A stretch of DNA of 64,000 bases from GCA-2697345 sp049602715 (GCA_049602715.1 JBMYRX010000003.1:5031-69030); one strand, 5' to 3'; positions 56,252 through 64,000 are shown, counted from the stretch's first letter. The notes: generated from the letters alone by a model not told the origin. Made by a program: numbers and translations.

Positions 56252-56282
56252 TGTGATCACAATAAAAATTTTTGTGATCACA
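56252..56282 (-). promoter_or_regulatory. Tandem GntR-type operators upstream of sucA
   Basis: TGTGATCACA occurs at 56252-56261 and again at 56273-56282, both perfect 10-base palindromes whose centres are 21 bases apart, two helical turns, so two dimers would bind on the same face. They lie 152-182 bases before the sucA start. A consensus -35 box TTGACA is read on the minus strand at 56329-56324, which would place both palindromes downstream of a start site, a repressing position; the matching -10 box is weak. The same palindrome precedes sdhC and gntR. Confidence 0.75.
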
Positions 56283-56342
56283 TTGTGGCAATTTACTGTA
56301 GAAATTGGGACACTATTCTAACCTGTCAAAGCTTTGTTTATG

Positions 56343-57302
56343 TTACAAGCTCGGGTCAATACTCTTGCAGGCGGAAACTAATGAATTAACTGCTTCTACC
56401 GACTTATCAAACATAGCTTGTTCTGCTTTTGTCAATTTTATTGGAACAACGCGTTCTACACCAGCAGCCCCGATTATTACCGGCACTCCAACATAAAAAC
56501 CAGTTAGTCCGTATTCACCGTCAACATAAGCAGCACATGGTAATAGCCGCTTCTGATCTTTAAGGTATGCTTCAGCCATTTCTATCGCGGCCGTAGCAGG
56601 TGCATAAAATGCGGAACCGTTACCCAGAAGACCGACAATTTCAGCACCTCCATCCCTTGTCCTTTGAACAATCTCTTCCAACCGGCCCTCGGTAATCCAA
56701 CCCATTTCGACTAAGTCGGTCAATGGTATCCCTCCTACCGTCGAGTAACGTGTCAATGGCACCATCGTATCCCCATGACCTCCCAGAACAAATGCTGATA
56801 CATCCCGCACAGAGACATTAAACTCATCGCTAAGAAAGTGCCTAAAGCGAGCCGAGTCTAAGATACCAGCCATACCACAAACTTTATTATGCGGCAGACC
56901 CGAAAACTCTCTCAAGGCCCAAACCATGGCATCTAAAGGGTTAGTGATACAAATTACAAAGGCGTTAGGCGCAAATTCCTTTATACCTGATCCTACAGCT
57001 TTCATAACTTTTAGGTTAATCCCTAAAAGATCATCTCGGCTCATACCAGGCTTCCTTGGTACTCCAGCTGTAACTATACACACGTCGGCGCCAGAAATAT
57101 CTTGATATTCTGATGTCCCTTTCAACGTAACATCAAAACCTTGGGACGGTCCTGCTTCTGCGATATCCAAGGCTTTACCTTTTGGAGTTCCTTCAGCTAT
57201 GTCGAACAACACTATATCCCCCATTTCTTTGATCGCAGCTAAATGAGCGAGAGTTCCTCCTATTTGCCCTGAACCAATTAAAGCTATTTTAGATCTCGCC
57301 AT
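56343..57302 (-). CDS. mdh: Malate dehydrogenase
   Basis: The 319-residue LDH-like malate dehydrogenase oxidises malate to oxaloacetate with NAD. Motifs are the Rossmann GSGQIGGTLAHLA, the substrate-binding VPRKPGMSRDDLLGIN, the VICITNPLDAMVW segment, and the catalytic histidine in LGGHGDTMVPL. It is transcribed towards sucA but separated by the 242-base operator region. It is divergent from the TauE/SafE gene. Confidence 0.98.
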   Translation of the reverse strand: MARSKIALIGSGQIGGTLAHLAAIKEMGDIVLFDIAEGTPKGKALDIAEAGPSQGFDVTLKGTSEYQDISGADVCIVTAGVPRKPGMSRDDLLGINLKVMKAVGSGIKEFAPNAFVICITNPLDAMVWALREFSGLPHNKVCGMAGILDSARFRHFLSDEFNVSVRDVSAFVLGGHGDTMVPLTRYSTVGGIPLTDLVEMGWITEGRLEEIVQRTRDGGAEIVGLLGNGSAFYAPATAAIEMAEAYLKDQKRLLPCAAYVDGEYGLTGFYVGVPVIIGAAGVERVVPIKLTKAEQAMFDKSVEAVNSLVSACKSIDPSL

Positions 57303-57400
57303 TTCAGTATTTCTCCTATTTATTTAACTGGAATAAGATCTAGACCTTTGATTAAGATCACGCAAGTATCTGAACACAAATAAATTGGAACTATTTATAT

Positions 57401-58153
57401 ATGGAAACTACCATTCTATTTTTACTTATATCGGTTACTGCTGTTCTTATAGCAGGAATCTCAAAAGGTGGGTTTGGTAGTGGTGTTTCGTTTATATGCA
57501 CCCCTCTTCTGGCTATTATTGTCGAGCCGACAATGGCACTGGGATTGATGTTACCATTATTAATGTTGATGGATCTAGTTTCTATCAAATTATATTGGAA
57601 AAAATGGTGTATCTTAAATGCAAGAGTTTTAATCTTCGGCTCTATTTTTGGCGTTGCAATAGCTATCCTATTTTACCAAGCTACAAGTCCCAACTTTCTT
57701 CGCATCATTATTGGTTTAATATCAATTAGTTTCGTCTTGCATCAATTAATTCAAAAAAAATTATTTCTTAATAAAGCCATTTCAAAATTTAATTCAAAGC
57801 TAGGTATTGCCATGGGTTTCTTAGCCGGCTTTACAAGCTTTATTAGTCATGCTGGCGGTCCACCTGTTGCTATATTCCTCTTATCTCAAGGTTTAAATAA
57901 AACCCTGTATCAAGCAACTACCGTAATTTGTTTTTCAGCAATCAATATTTTCAAATTTTTTCCATATGCGTACTTTGGATTTATTAATAACGATACTTTA
58001 ATGTTGAGTTTATTTTTATCCCCAGCCGCAATAATTGGAACTCTAATTGGCGCCTATGCTCATAAATTTTTCTCTGAAAAGTGGTTTTTGTATATTACTT
58101 ATTTTCTTCTAACAGTCGCCGGAAGCAAGTTAATCTTTGATGGATTAACATGA
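57401..58153 (+). CDS. TauE/SafE family membrane transporter
   Basis: The 250-residue protein has about eight hydrophobic helices and the duplicated TauE/SafE pattern: GISKGGFGSGVSFICTPLLA in the first half and GFTSFISHAGGPPVAIFLL in the second. Family members export sulfite, sulfoacetate or related organic anions, or act as uncharacterised permeases. It lies between divergent mdh and the sdhCDA operon, where it is not a usual partner. Transport of an organic acid would fit the context, but that is only a guess from position. Confidence 0.85.
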   Translation: METTILFLLISVTAVLIAGISKGGFGSGVSFICTPLLAIIVEPTMALGLMLPLLMLMDLVSIKLYWKKWCILNARVLIFGSIFGVAIAILFYQATSPNFLRIIIGLISISFVLHQLIQKKLFLNKAISKFNSKLGIAMGFLAGFTSFISHAGGPPVAIFLLSQGLNKTLYQATTVICFSAINIFKFFPYAYFGFINNDTLMLSLFLSPAAIIGTLIGAYAHKFFSEKWFLYITYFLLTVAGSKLIFDGLT

Positions 58154-58229
58154 ATTTAATTATAGCCTTTATTGAAAAAATTAATTTTAGCGCTCTGATT
58201 GTCTCCAAAATTTCAAATCTAACAAATTT

Positions 58230-58239
58230 TGTGATCACG
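58230..58239 (+). promoter_or_regulatory. GntR-type operator upstream of sdhC
   Basis: TGTGATCACG differs from the palindrome before sucA and gntR only in its last base, and the 5' flank (ATTTT) is also like the other sites. It lies 105 bases before the sdhC start codon, in the only plausible promoter region of sdhCDA. Confidence 0.7.
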
Positions 58240-58343
58240 TAATAAAGATCTGTGCCAAAATATCGCAATATTAGGGCATAATTAAGATGACATGATAATC
58301 ATTTATGCTATTTGTCTAATCTAACAAAGGGTATTTAAAAAAT

Positions 58344-58727
58344 ATGCAAAATCCAATAAAAAAAAGTAGGCCCCTTTCGCCACATCTTTCAATCTATCGA
58401 CCAGAGTTTACTTCTGTAACATCAATTTTTACTCGAATAACAGGTAATGCTCTTTTAATTTCGGTGTTGGTAATCGTTTGGTGGCTGTACGCAGCATCGA
58501 CAACCCCAGAAAAGTTTGAAAATGTTAATAGGTTTTTTAATAGCTGGGTAATAGATTTGGTGATGTTTGCGTCGTTATGGGCAGTTTGGTATCACTTTTT
58601 GGCAGGATTAAGGCACATTTACTGGGACTCCGGCAAAGGCTTTGAATTATCTCAGGCTAAAATTTTAGCATATGGAGTGATCTTTGGGTCATTGGTTTTG
58701 ACACTAGTAACAGTTTTAATTCTCTGA
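58344..58727 (+). CDS. sdhC: Succinate dehydrogenase cytochrome b556 subunit
   Basis: The 127-residue membrane anchor has three helices. It starts with the family motif RPLSPHLSIYRPEFTSVTSI followed by RITG, and the heme-ligand histidine region is WYHFLAGLRHIYWDSGKGFE. With SdhD it binds heme b and ubiquinone. It is the first gene of sdhCDA, with 190 bases upstream holding the GntR-type operator. Confidence 0.95.
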   Translation: MQNPIKKSRPLSPHLSIYRPEFTSVTSIFTRITGNALLISVLVIVWWLYAASTTPEKFENVNRFFNSWVIDLVMFASLWAVWYHFLAGLRHIYWDSGKGFELSQAKILAYGVIFGSLVLTLVTVLIL

Positions 58728-58736
58728 AAGAAAAAA

Positions 58737-59114
58737 ATGAGTATTTTGAAAATTCTAAATCCTAGCATAATTCTTAGAAGCTCTAACAAAGGGACTGATC
58801 GTCATGTTAGAATGACTTTTACATCCCTTCTTTTAGTATTTCTTATTCCAACATTTATCTTTACCTTTGGAAAAGTTTTTGGCGCTTCCTATGAGGAAGT
58901 TAATATTTTTTTATCCCAGCCAATTAATTCAATCATCGTAATCGTCACACTCGTTGTTAGTTTCATTCATTTCAAACAGGGTGTTAGAATTCTAATCGAA
59001 GATTACGTGAGAGGGTCAAAAAGAAAAATACTTTTGTCACTCACAACAATATTAAGTTACGGTGCAATTATGATAAGCCTATACTCGATAACAACCATTT
59101 TATTGCAAACCTAG
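58737..59114 (+). CDS. sdhD: Succinate dehydrogenase membrane anchor subunit
   Basis: The 125-residue protein has three membrane helices and the SdhD motif HFKQGVRILIEDYVRG after helix 2. The N-terminal part is poorly conserved, as is normal for this subunit. It follows sdhC by nine bases and precedes sdhA by 13. The assignment rests on topology, motif and position. Confidence 0.93.
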   Translation: MSILKILNPSIILRSSNKGTDRHVRMTFTSLLLVFLIPTFIFTFGKVFGASYEEVNIFLSQPINSIIVIVTLVVSFIHFKQGVRILIEDYVRGSKRKILLSLTTILSYGAIMISLYSITTILLQT

Positions 59115-59127
59115 GAGAGAATTTCAG

Positions 59128-60930
59128 ATGCCATCCTATAATTACGAAACCCATGAATATGACGTTGTGGTTGTAGGCGCTGGTGGCGCTGGGCTGCGAG
59201 CAACCTTAGGTATGACGGAGCAAGGTCTAAAAACTGCGTGCATCTCAAAAGTTTTTCCAACGCGATCACATACAGTTGCCGCACAAGGTGGAATTGCTGC
59301 ATCTTTATCGAATATGGGTCCAGACAATTGGCATTGGCATATGTATGATACGGTCAAAGGGTCAGATTGGCTTGGTGACACTGACGCCATGGAGTACTTA
59401 GCGCGTGAAGCACCAAAAGCTGTCTACGAACTCGAACATTATGGTGTTCCATTCTCAAGAACAGAAGATGGTAAAATATATCAACGGCCCTTTGGTGGTC
59501 ATACAACTGAGTTCGGTGAAGGGCCTCCTGTACAAAGAACATGTGCAGCAGCAGATAGAACTGGTCATGCCATGCTACATACATTATACGGCCAATCTCT
59601 GAAAAATAATGCTGAATTTTTTATAGAATACTTTGCAATAGACCTTATCATGGACGACGATGGTGCTTGCACTGGAGTTCTCTGTTGGAAACTAGAAGAT
59701 GGAACTTTACATCTTTTCTCTGCCAAAATGGTTGTACTAGCCACAGGCGGCTATGGCCGAGCTTACTTTTCGGCAACTTCTGCTCATACCTGTACGGGTG
59801 ATGGTGGTGGATTGGTTGCTAGAGCCGGTCTTCCTTTACAGGATATGGAATTTGTACAGTTTCATCCCACCGGAATATATGGTGCAGGCTGTCTAATTAC
59901 TGAAGGCGCAAGGGGAGAAGGCGGTTACCTAACAAACTCTTCCGGTGAACGGTTTATGGAAAGATATGCTCCAACTTATAAAGATTTGGCTTCTCGAGAT
60001 GTAGTGTCTCGCTGCATGACAATGGAAATTCGTGAGGGTCGTGGAGTGGGAGCGCAAGCAGATCATATAAATCTTCATTTAGACCATCTTCCTCAGGAAA
60101 CCTTATCAACCAGGTTACCAGGAATTTCTGAAAGTGCACAAATTTTTGCGGGTGTTGATTTAACCAAAGAACCTATACCGGTACTACCTACTGTACATTA
60201 TAATATGGGTGGAATTCCAACGAACTATTGGGGAGAAGTCCTATCTCCAACCGTCTCTGATCAGAACAAAACTGTTCCTGGACTCATGGCCGTGGGAGAA
60301 GCAGGATGCGCCTCAGTACATGGGGCAAACCGTTTGGGGTCTAACTCCTTAATTGACCTAGTCGTTTTTGGACGTGCCGCAGGCATCCGAGCTGGATCGG
60401 TCGTTGATCGAAAATCACCTAACCCGAATGTGCCATCATCCTCAGTAGATAAGATACTAGATAGGTTTGATAACTTGCGTTATGCGCAAGGTGCGATTCC
60501 CACAGCTGACCTACGCCTTGAAATGCAAAAAACAATGCAATCTGATGCTGCAGTTTTCAGAACGGATAAAACATTAGGGGAAGGTGTAGACAAAATGCGA
60601 GCCGTTTCCAAAAAAATGACAGATATTAACGTGACGGATACATCGTTAATATGGAATTCAGATTTAATGGAGACGTTAGAATTATCTAATTTGATGCCAA
60701 ACGCACTAGCTACGATTATTGCTGCAGAGGCTAGGAAGGAAAGCCGCGGAGCGCATGCACATGAGGATTATCCAGAACGGGATGATGATAATTGGAGGAA
60801 ACACTCGCTTGTTTATTGTGGAGATAATACTGAACTAAAATACCGTGACGTTCACTTGGAACCCTTAACATCTGAGAAAGATGGCGGTATTGATTTAAAG
60901 AAGATAGCTCCAAAGGCTCGAGTTTATTAA
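59128..60930 (+). CDS. sdhA: Succinate dehydrogenase flavoprotein subunit
   Basis: The 600-residue catalytic subunit has VVVGAGGAGLRATLGM for FAD binding, H48 in TRSHTVAAQGGIAASL for covalent FAD attachment, the substrate-site FHPTGIYGAGCLITEGARGE, and HGANRLGSNSLIDLVVFGRA. It is complete. In nearly all relatives sdhB follows directly; here the next gene, 63 bases on, is a convergent GntR regulator and sdhB is at 49687-50466. Confidence 0.99.
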   Translation: MPSYNYETHEYDVVVVGAGGAGLRATLGMTEQGLKTACISKVFPTRSHTVAAQGGIAASLSNMGPDNWHWHMYDTVKGSDWLGDTDAMEYLAREAPKAVYELEHYGVPFSRTEDGKIYQRPFGGHTTEFGEGPPVQRTCAAADRTGHAMLHTLYGQSLKNNAEFFIEYFAIDLIMDDDGACTGVLCWKLEDGTLHLFSAKMVVLATGGYGRAYFSATSAHTCTGDGGGLVARAGLPLQDMEFVQFHPTGIYGAGCLITEGARGEGGYLTNSSGERFMERYAPTYKDLASRDVVSRCMTMEIREGRGVGAQADHINLHLDHLPQETLSTRLPGISESAQIFAGVDLTKEPIPVLPTVHYNMGGIPTNYWGEVLSPTVSDQNKTVPGLMAVGEAGCASVHGANRLGSNSLIDLVVFGRAAGIRAGSVVDRKSPNPNVPSSSVDKILDRFDNLRYAQGAIPTADLRLEMQKTMQSDAAVFRTDKTLGEGVDKMRAVSKKMTDINVTDTSLIWNSDLMETLELSNLMPNALATIIAAEARKESRGAHAHEDYPERDDDNWRKHSLVYCGDNTELKYRDVHLEPLTSEKDGGIDLKKIAPKARVY

Positions 60931-60993
60931 TACTACTAAACAAATTCCACTCTAATAATAAATAAACTCAAACTTATAATTAATTAACATTTG

Positions 60994-61674
60994 TTATTGC
61001 GCTAGCAACCTCAACCCTTGGGTCACATCAGCTCTTACAGCTAATCGTAATCTTGGTTCATCACCCGCCTTTAGAGAACTCAAAATTGAATAATGATGTT
61101 GTGGAGCACCTGTCCTTTTCAATTTTCCATAAAGGCTTCTCATAGTAGGCCCTAATTGTAACCAAACCGTTTCTAGTATTGCTAGCGTAGCCGGGGCCTG
61201 TGCTCTCAAATACAAAGACCTATGAAACTCTAAATTACATCGAATATAAGAAACCGAGTCTTCTTCTCTTATTGCTCTTGCAATAAGAGAATTGGTAGCC
61301 TCAAGTCGATCGATTAAAGTAGGATGAGCACGCGGAAGGGCACGAACAGCAAGATCAGGTTCAAGTAATGCCCTGAGTGAAGCCAATTCCTCTATACGAT
61401 CATTTGAAAGTTCCGGCGTCGAAATTCGCCCAGAAATGGATAGACTTAATGCTCCCTCAGCAACTAAACGACGAATTGCTTCGCGAATGGGCGTCATAGA
61501 AACACCAAATTCGGATCCAAGACCTCTCAAAGTCATAGCCGTTCTCGGGAAAATGGAACCATGCATAATTAAGGATCTTAGGCGTCGGTAAACAATCTCA
61601 TTTGCCGAACCAGCTAATGTGTCTATCTCAACACCCGATCCCAAGTTGAGAGATTTTTTAATAGGTTTTGACAT
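60994..61674 (-). CDS. GntR family transcriptional regulator, FCD subfamily
   Basis: The 226-residue protein has an N-terminal winged helix-turn-helix (about 25-85; LGSEFGVSMTPIREAIRRL is the GntR recognition region) and an FCD effector domain (about 95-220). The usual metal-binding set of FCD domains is incomplete: N147 stands for Asp, H151 and H194 are kept, and D216 replaces the last His. Such domains often bind organic acids. It is convergent with sdhA, and its start is 8 bases from a TGTGATCACA palindrome that is repeated before sucA and sdhC. I infer an autoregulated controller of TCA-cycle genes. No known named regulator is recognised. Confidence 0.88.
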   Translation of the reverse strand: MSKPIKKSLNLGSGVEIDTLAGSANEIVYRRLRSLIMHGSIFPRTAMTLRGLGSEFGVSMTPIREAIRRLVAEGALSLSISGRISTPELSNDRIEELASLRALLEPDLAVRALPRAHPTLIDRLEATNSLIARAIREEDSVSYIRCNLEFHRSLYLRAQAPATLAILETVWLQLGPTMRSLYGKLKRTGAPQHHYSILSSLKAGDEPRLRLAVRADVTQGLRLLAQ

Positions 61675-61681
61675 GTCTTTA

Positions 61682-61691
61682 TGTGATCACA
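61682..61691 (-). promoter_or_regulatory. GntR-type operator directly before the gntR gene
   Basis: A perfect TGTGATCACA palindrome lies 7 bases before the ATG of the GntR regulator, within the 38-base gap to the upstream peptidase gene. Bound protein would cover the translation start region of gntR, consistent with negative autoregulation. The flank TTTTTGTGATCACAT matches the second sucA site. Confidence 0.75.
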
Positions 61692-61712
61692 AAAATATCA
61701 AAAATCATAGCC

Positions 61713-62417
61713 CTAAAAGTCATACGAATGCAATTTTTGCCCATTTTTTTTTAACCATAACTGGGATTCCCGAAAATTAGGCATTAATTTTTCAACATGT
61801 TGCCAAAATTTTATTGAGTGATTCATTTCCACAAGGTGCGATACCTCATGAACTACCAGATACTCCAGAACACTTTTGGGAGCCAGAATAAGACGCCATG
61901 AATACATCAAATTACCTTTTGAAGTACATGAACCCCATCGCGTTTTAGGATCTTTTATATTAATCTTAACAAATTTTCTGCCAATCAAGTCACAATAGAA
62001 AGTTGTCTTGGAAAAGAACCTTTGTCGAGATAACTCTGATAGATAGACCTTCAAATGTTTAGCGAAATCTGTATAATTTAGAGGAATTAATATTTTATTA
62101 TTTTCAAACTTAATTCTTTGATTTTTACCACCTTCTATCAAGTAATGAATACCCTCAACAGGCACAGAACTCCCAAGTATGATCTTAGAAATCTCGATTT
62201 TAGATTTCAACTGCTTTCTTATCCATTGCTCCTTTTCTAGAACAAACTTCGTAGCTTCTAGGAGTGATACTTTTTTTGGAACTATTAGAAAAACTTTGTC
62301 AGTAGCACCTGGAATACGAATGGATAGCCTCTTAGCTCTTGTAGATTTACGAACATAAATAGCTATTTCTGGAGATCCAATTTTTATCATATCTGGAGAT
62401 GTCATATGAGTCATCAT
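61713..62417 (-). CDS. YgjP-like (DUF45/M48 type) metallopeptidase
   Basis: The 234-residue protein belongs to the YgjP/WLM zinc metalloprotease family. The active site is VVHEVSHLVEMNHSIKFWQH, with HExxH and a third histidine nine residues later in the family spacing, and TRWGSCTSKGNLMYSWRLIL precedes it. The N-terminus is uncertain: ATG codons at 62417, 62414, 62405 and 62390 are all in frame with no clear ribosome binding site, and the last gives MIKIGSPEIAIYV, a good family start. Function is unknown; in other bacteria the family has been linked with restriction systems and with housekeeping roles. Confidence 0.85.
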   Translation of the reverse strand: MMTHMTSPDMIKIGSPEIAIYVRKSTRAKRLSIRIPGATDKVFLIVPKKVSLLEATKFVLEKEQWIRKQLKSKIEISKIILGSSVPVEGIHYLIEGGKNQRIKFENNKILIPLNYTDFAKHLKVYLSELSRQRFFSKTTFYCDLIGRKFVKINIKDPKTRWGSCTSKGNLMYSWRLILAPKSVLEYLVVHEVSHLVEMNHSIKFWQHVEKLMPNFRESQLWLKKNGQKLHSYDF

Positions 62418-62561
62418 TATTAATAGAGTCAGTAAATTTTTTGTTACTCATTACAGAAACTCCAAAAAGCCGCAATAAAAATAAAGAAAAACCTTTGACA
62501 CTCCCCTCAGCCTGTGGCAACTGGCCTATCATAACTTTACAGATCAGAAAAGAGGATGATT

Positions 62562-62900
62562 ATGCCCAAAGAAGAATGGGGAGTAAAACGAGTTTGCCCT
62601 AGTTGCTCAATACGATTCTACGATCTAAAAAAAGATCCATTAGTGTGCCCATCGTGTGGTCATGAATTTTCGTTAGATAGCCTGTTAGGTAGTAAGTCTC
62701 GTACTATGGAAGCTGACAAACCAGATGCCCAAAACAAGGACAATGAAGTTGTTGAAGACGATGCAGATATTGTTTTGGATGATGATGTAGAGGTGGAAAT
62801 TGAGGATGATATATTAGAAGATGATGGAATTTTAGAGGATGACGATGATCAATCTGTTAGTCTAGAAGAAATCGCTGACGTTCCAGCTGAAGAGGAATAG
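62562..62900 (+). CDS. TIGR02300 family protein (FYDLN acid type)
   Basis: A 112-residue protein from the ATG at 62562, which is preferred over 62556 because AGAGGA lies six bases upstream and MPKEEWGVKR is the family start. A zinc-ribbon head has C12, C15, C29 and C32 around the diagnostic FYDL (19-22), followed by a long tail (about 50-112) made almost entirely of Asp, Glu and Val/Ile. The family is restricted to alphaproteobacteria and has no known function. A tRNA-Ala gene follows by 67 bases, a common arrangement. Confidence 0.9.
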   Translation: MPKEEWGVKRVCPSCSIRFYDLKKDPLVCPSCGHEFSLDSLLGSKSRTMEADKPDAQNKDNEVVEDDADIVLDDDVEVEIEDDILEDDGILEDDDDQSVSLEEIADVPAEEE

Positions 62901-62967
62901 TCAAAAATTTATAATAAAATTTCTTGATTTCCCTAGAATGGGTGCCTAAAAATTCATTCAATGGTAA

Positions 62968-63043
<76 letters not shown>

Positions 63044-63058
63044 AAAAAGATTTTTAAG

Positions 63059-64000
63059 CTAAACAACTTTTTTCTTTTTTAATTTTTCTATATCTTTTTC
63101 ACTCATGTCGCCCCACTCTGATAACACCTCAGCTGTATGTTCTCCTAAAGCTGGGGGGGGCTTTCGATAAACAACAGGTGATTCACTCAGCTTCCCGGGG
63201 AAGGCAACTGTTTTAACTACCGTTCCATCAGCACGACTCAATTCAACCTCCGTTTCTCTGAAACGGACATGAGCATCCGAAAAAACTTCAGGAATGGTGT
63301 TAATCGGCCCGCAAGGAACATTAAATTTCTCTAAAGTTTGTATTATTTCTTTTTTTTTCTTTTTTTCCAAGACCTCTTGAAGTCTATGCTCCAGAGCCTC
63401 TCTGTTCAACAGCCTGGACTCATTAGATAAAAACCTAGGGTCGTCGGACAAACTGCAGATATCCATGGCAGAACACAACCTTTTAAATTGCTCATCGTTA
63501 CCGCAGGTTATAATTACATGACCATCAGCCACACCAAAGACTCTGTAAGGTATCACATTTGGATGGCTATTTCCCATTCTAACAGGAGCCATCTCTCCAT
63601 TTAACCAATTCGACGCCTGGTTGGCTAACATCGAAACTTGACTATCTAAAAGTGCACAATCAATATGTTGCCCTTTTCCCGTCTCATTTCTAAAATGTAA
63701 CGCTGCAAGAATTGATGATCCGGCATTTAATCCTGTGAAAAGATCGCATATGGCAACACCTACTTTCATGGGTTCTCCTCCAACAACCTCTGATGGCCGT
63801 CCAGTTATACTCATCAGTCCACCCATTCCTTGAATAAGAAAATCATAACCTAGCCTATGAGCGTATGGTCCATCTTGACCAAAGCCAGTAATCGAACAAT
63901 AAATTATCTTAGGGTTGATTTGTTTTATAGAATCATAGTCCAAGCCATATTTTGCTAAACCGCCAACCTTGAAATTCTCCACTATAATATCAGCTTTAAG
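63059..64000 (-). CDS. Family III CoA-transferase (CaiB/BaiF), C-terminal part
   Basis: The reading frame is open to the right edge, so the N-terminus is outside the window; 313 residues are visible. They begin LKADIIVENFKVGG, the standard middle of the CoA-transferase III fold, and continue with IYCSITGFGQDGPYAHRLGY, DFLIQGMGGLMSITG and HIDCALLDSQVSMLANQA. The C-terminus has GPINTIPEVFSDAHVRFRE and ends in a lysine-rich tail. Such enzymes move CoA between carboxylic acids (formyl-, succinyl- or malyl-type donors). The substrate is not evident. It ends 15 bases from the convergent tRNA-Ala. Confidence 0.92.
   Translation of the reverse strand, partial: LKADIIVENFKVGGLAKYGLDYDSIKQINPKIIYCSITGFGQDGPYAHRLGYDFLIQGMGGLMSITGRPSEVVGGEPMKVGVAICDLFTGLNAGSSILAALHFRNETGKGQHIDCALLDSQVSMLANQASNWLNGEMAPVRMGNSHPNVIPYRVFGVADGHVIITCGNDEQFKRLCSAMDICSLSDDPRFLSNESRLLNREALEHRLQEVLEKKKKKEIIQTLEKFNVPCGPINTIPEVFSDAHVRFRETEVELSRADGTVVKTVAFPGKLSESPVVYRKPPPALGEHTAEVLSEWGDMSEKDIEKLKKKKVV

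Noticed and set aside
56252..56282. CRP/FNR binding site
   Set aside because: The TGTGA and TCACA halves are directly joined with no 6-base spacer, unlike CRP sites, and a GntR gene carries the same palindrome at its start.
61713..62417. YgjP-like peptidase as part of a type I restriction system
   Set aside because: The family is sometimes linked with hsd genes, but no restriction or methylase genes are nearby.

Overview
The window comes from an AT-rich alphaproteobacterial chromosome. The evidence is the set of lineage-typical families (DUF1178, DUF2125, DUF484, FYDLN-type TIGR02300, a MotA/OmpA pair, phosphatidylcholine synthase), the F1-only atpHAGDC operon, the cox-ctaB-ctaG-ctaE-surf1-thrC-M16 block, CIRCE-controlled groESL, and short, often overlapping intergenic gaps. 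Gene order (priA-fsa-DUF484-xerC, MotA/OmpA-DUF2125-tyrA) recalls Rhodobacterales and related marine groups. The exact genus cannot be read from the sequence alone. Almost all of the window is housekeeping; no prophage, IS element, CRISPR array or rRNA operon was seen.

Layout. 1-5.2 kb (mostly minus): the N-terminal half of an MFS transporter cut by the window edge, rpsD with a structured leader, and a large 5-oxoprolinase/hydantoinase A+B fusion. 5.7-8.0 kb (plus): Nudix hydrolase, DUF1178, lysC. 8.1-17.0 kb (minus): an FAD oxidase, then the cytochrome oxidase assembly operon ctaC-ctaB-coxF-ctaG-ctaE-surf1-thrC-M16-GNAT, which lacks the catalytic subunit gene ctaD at its usual place. 17.1-26.7 kb: tldD, groESL with CIRCE, membrane pyrophosphatase, HAD phosphatase, ribF, YcgN family and prs. 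26.7-31.5 kb: F1 ATP synthase. 31.7-49.6 kb: methyltransferase, clpA, a MotA/MotB-OmpA type envelope motor pair, DUF2125, tyrA, priA, fsa, DUF484, xerC, pcs, ileS, truA. 49.7-61.7 kb: a TCA-cycle island. 61.7-64 kb: YgjP-type metalloprotease, an acidic FYDLN protein, tRNA-Ala(GGC), and the C-terminal part of a family III CoA-transferase.

The TCA island is the most interesting part. It holds sucA-sucB-lpdA-sdhB and mdh on the minus strand, a TauE/SafE transporter and sdhC-sdhD-sdhA on the plus strand, and a GntR/FCD regulator just after sdhA. sdhB is detached from sdhCDA and sits about 8 kb away behind lpdA on the other strand. sucCD is missing between mdh and sucA. Four copies of the palindrome TGTGATCAC(A/G) occur only here: two in tandem, 21 bp apart, before sucA; one before sdhC; and one directly before gntR. 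This suggests one autoregulated GntR repressor coordinating 2-oxoglutarate dehydrogenase and both halves of succinate dehydrogenase, so that the split sdh operon would remain co-regulated.
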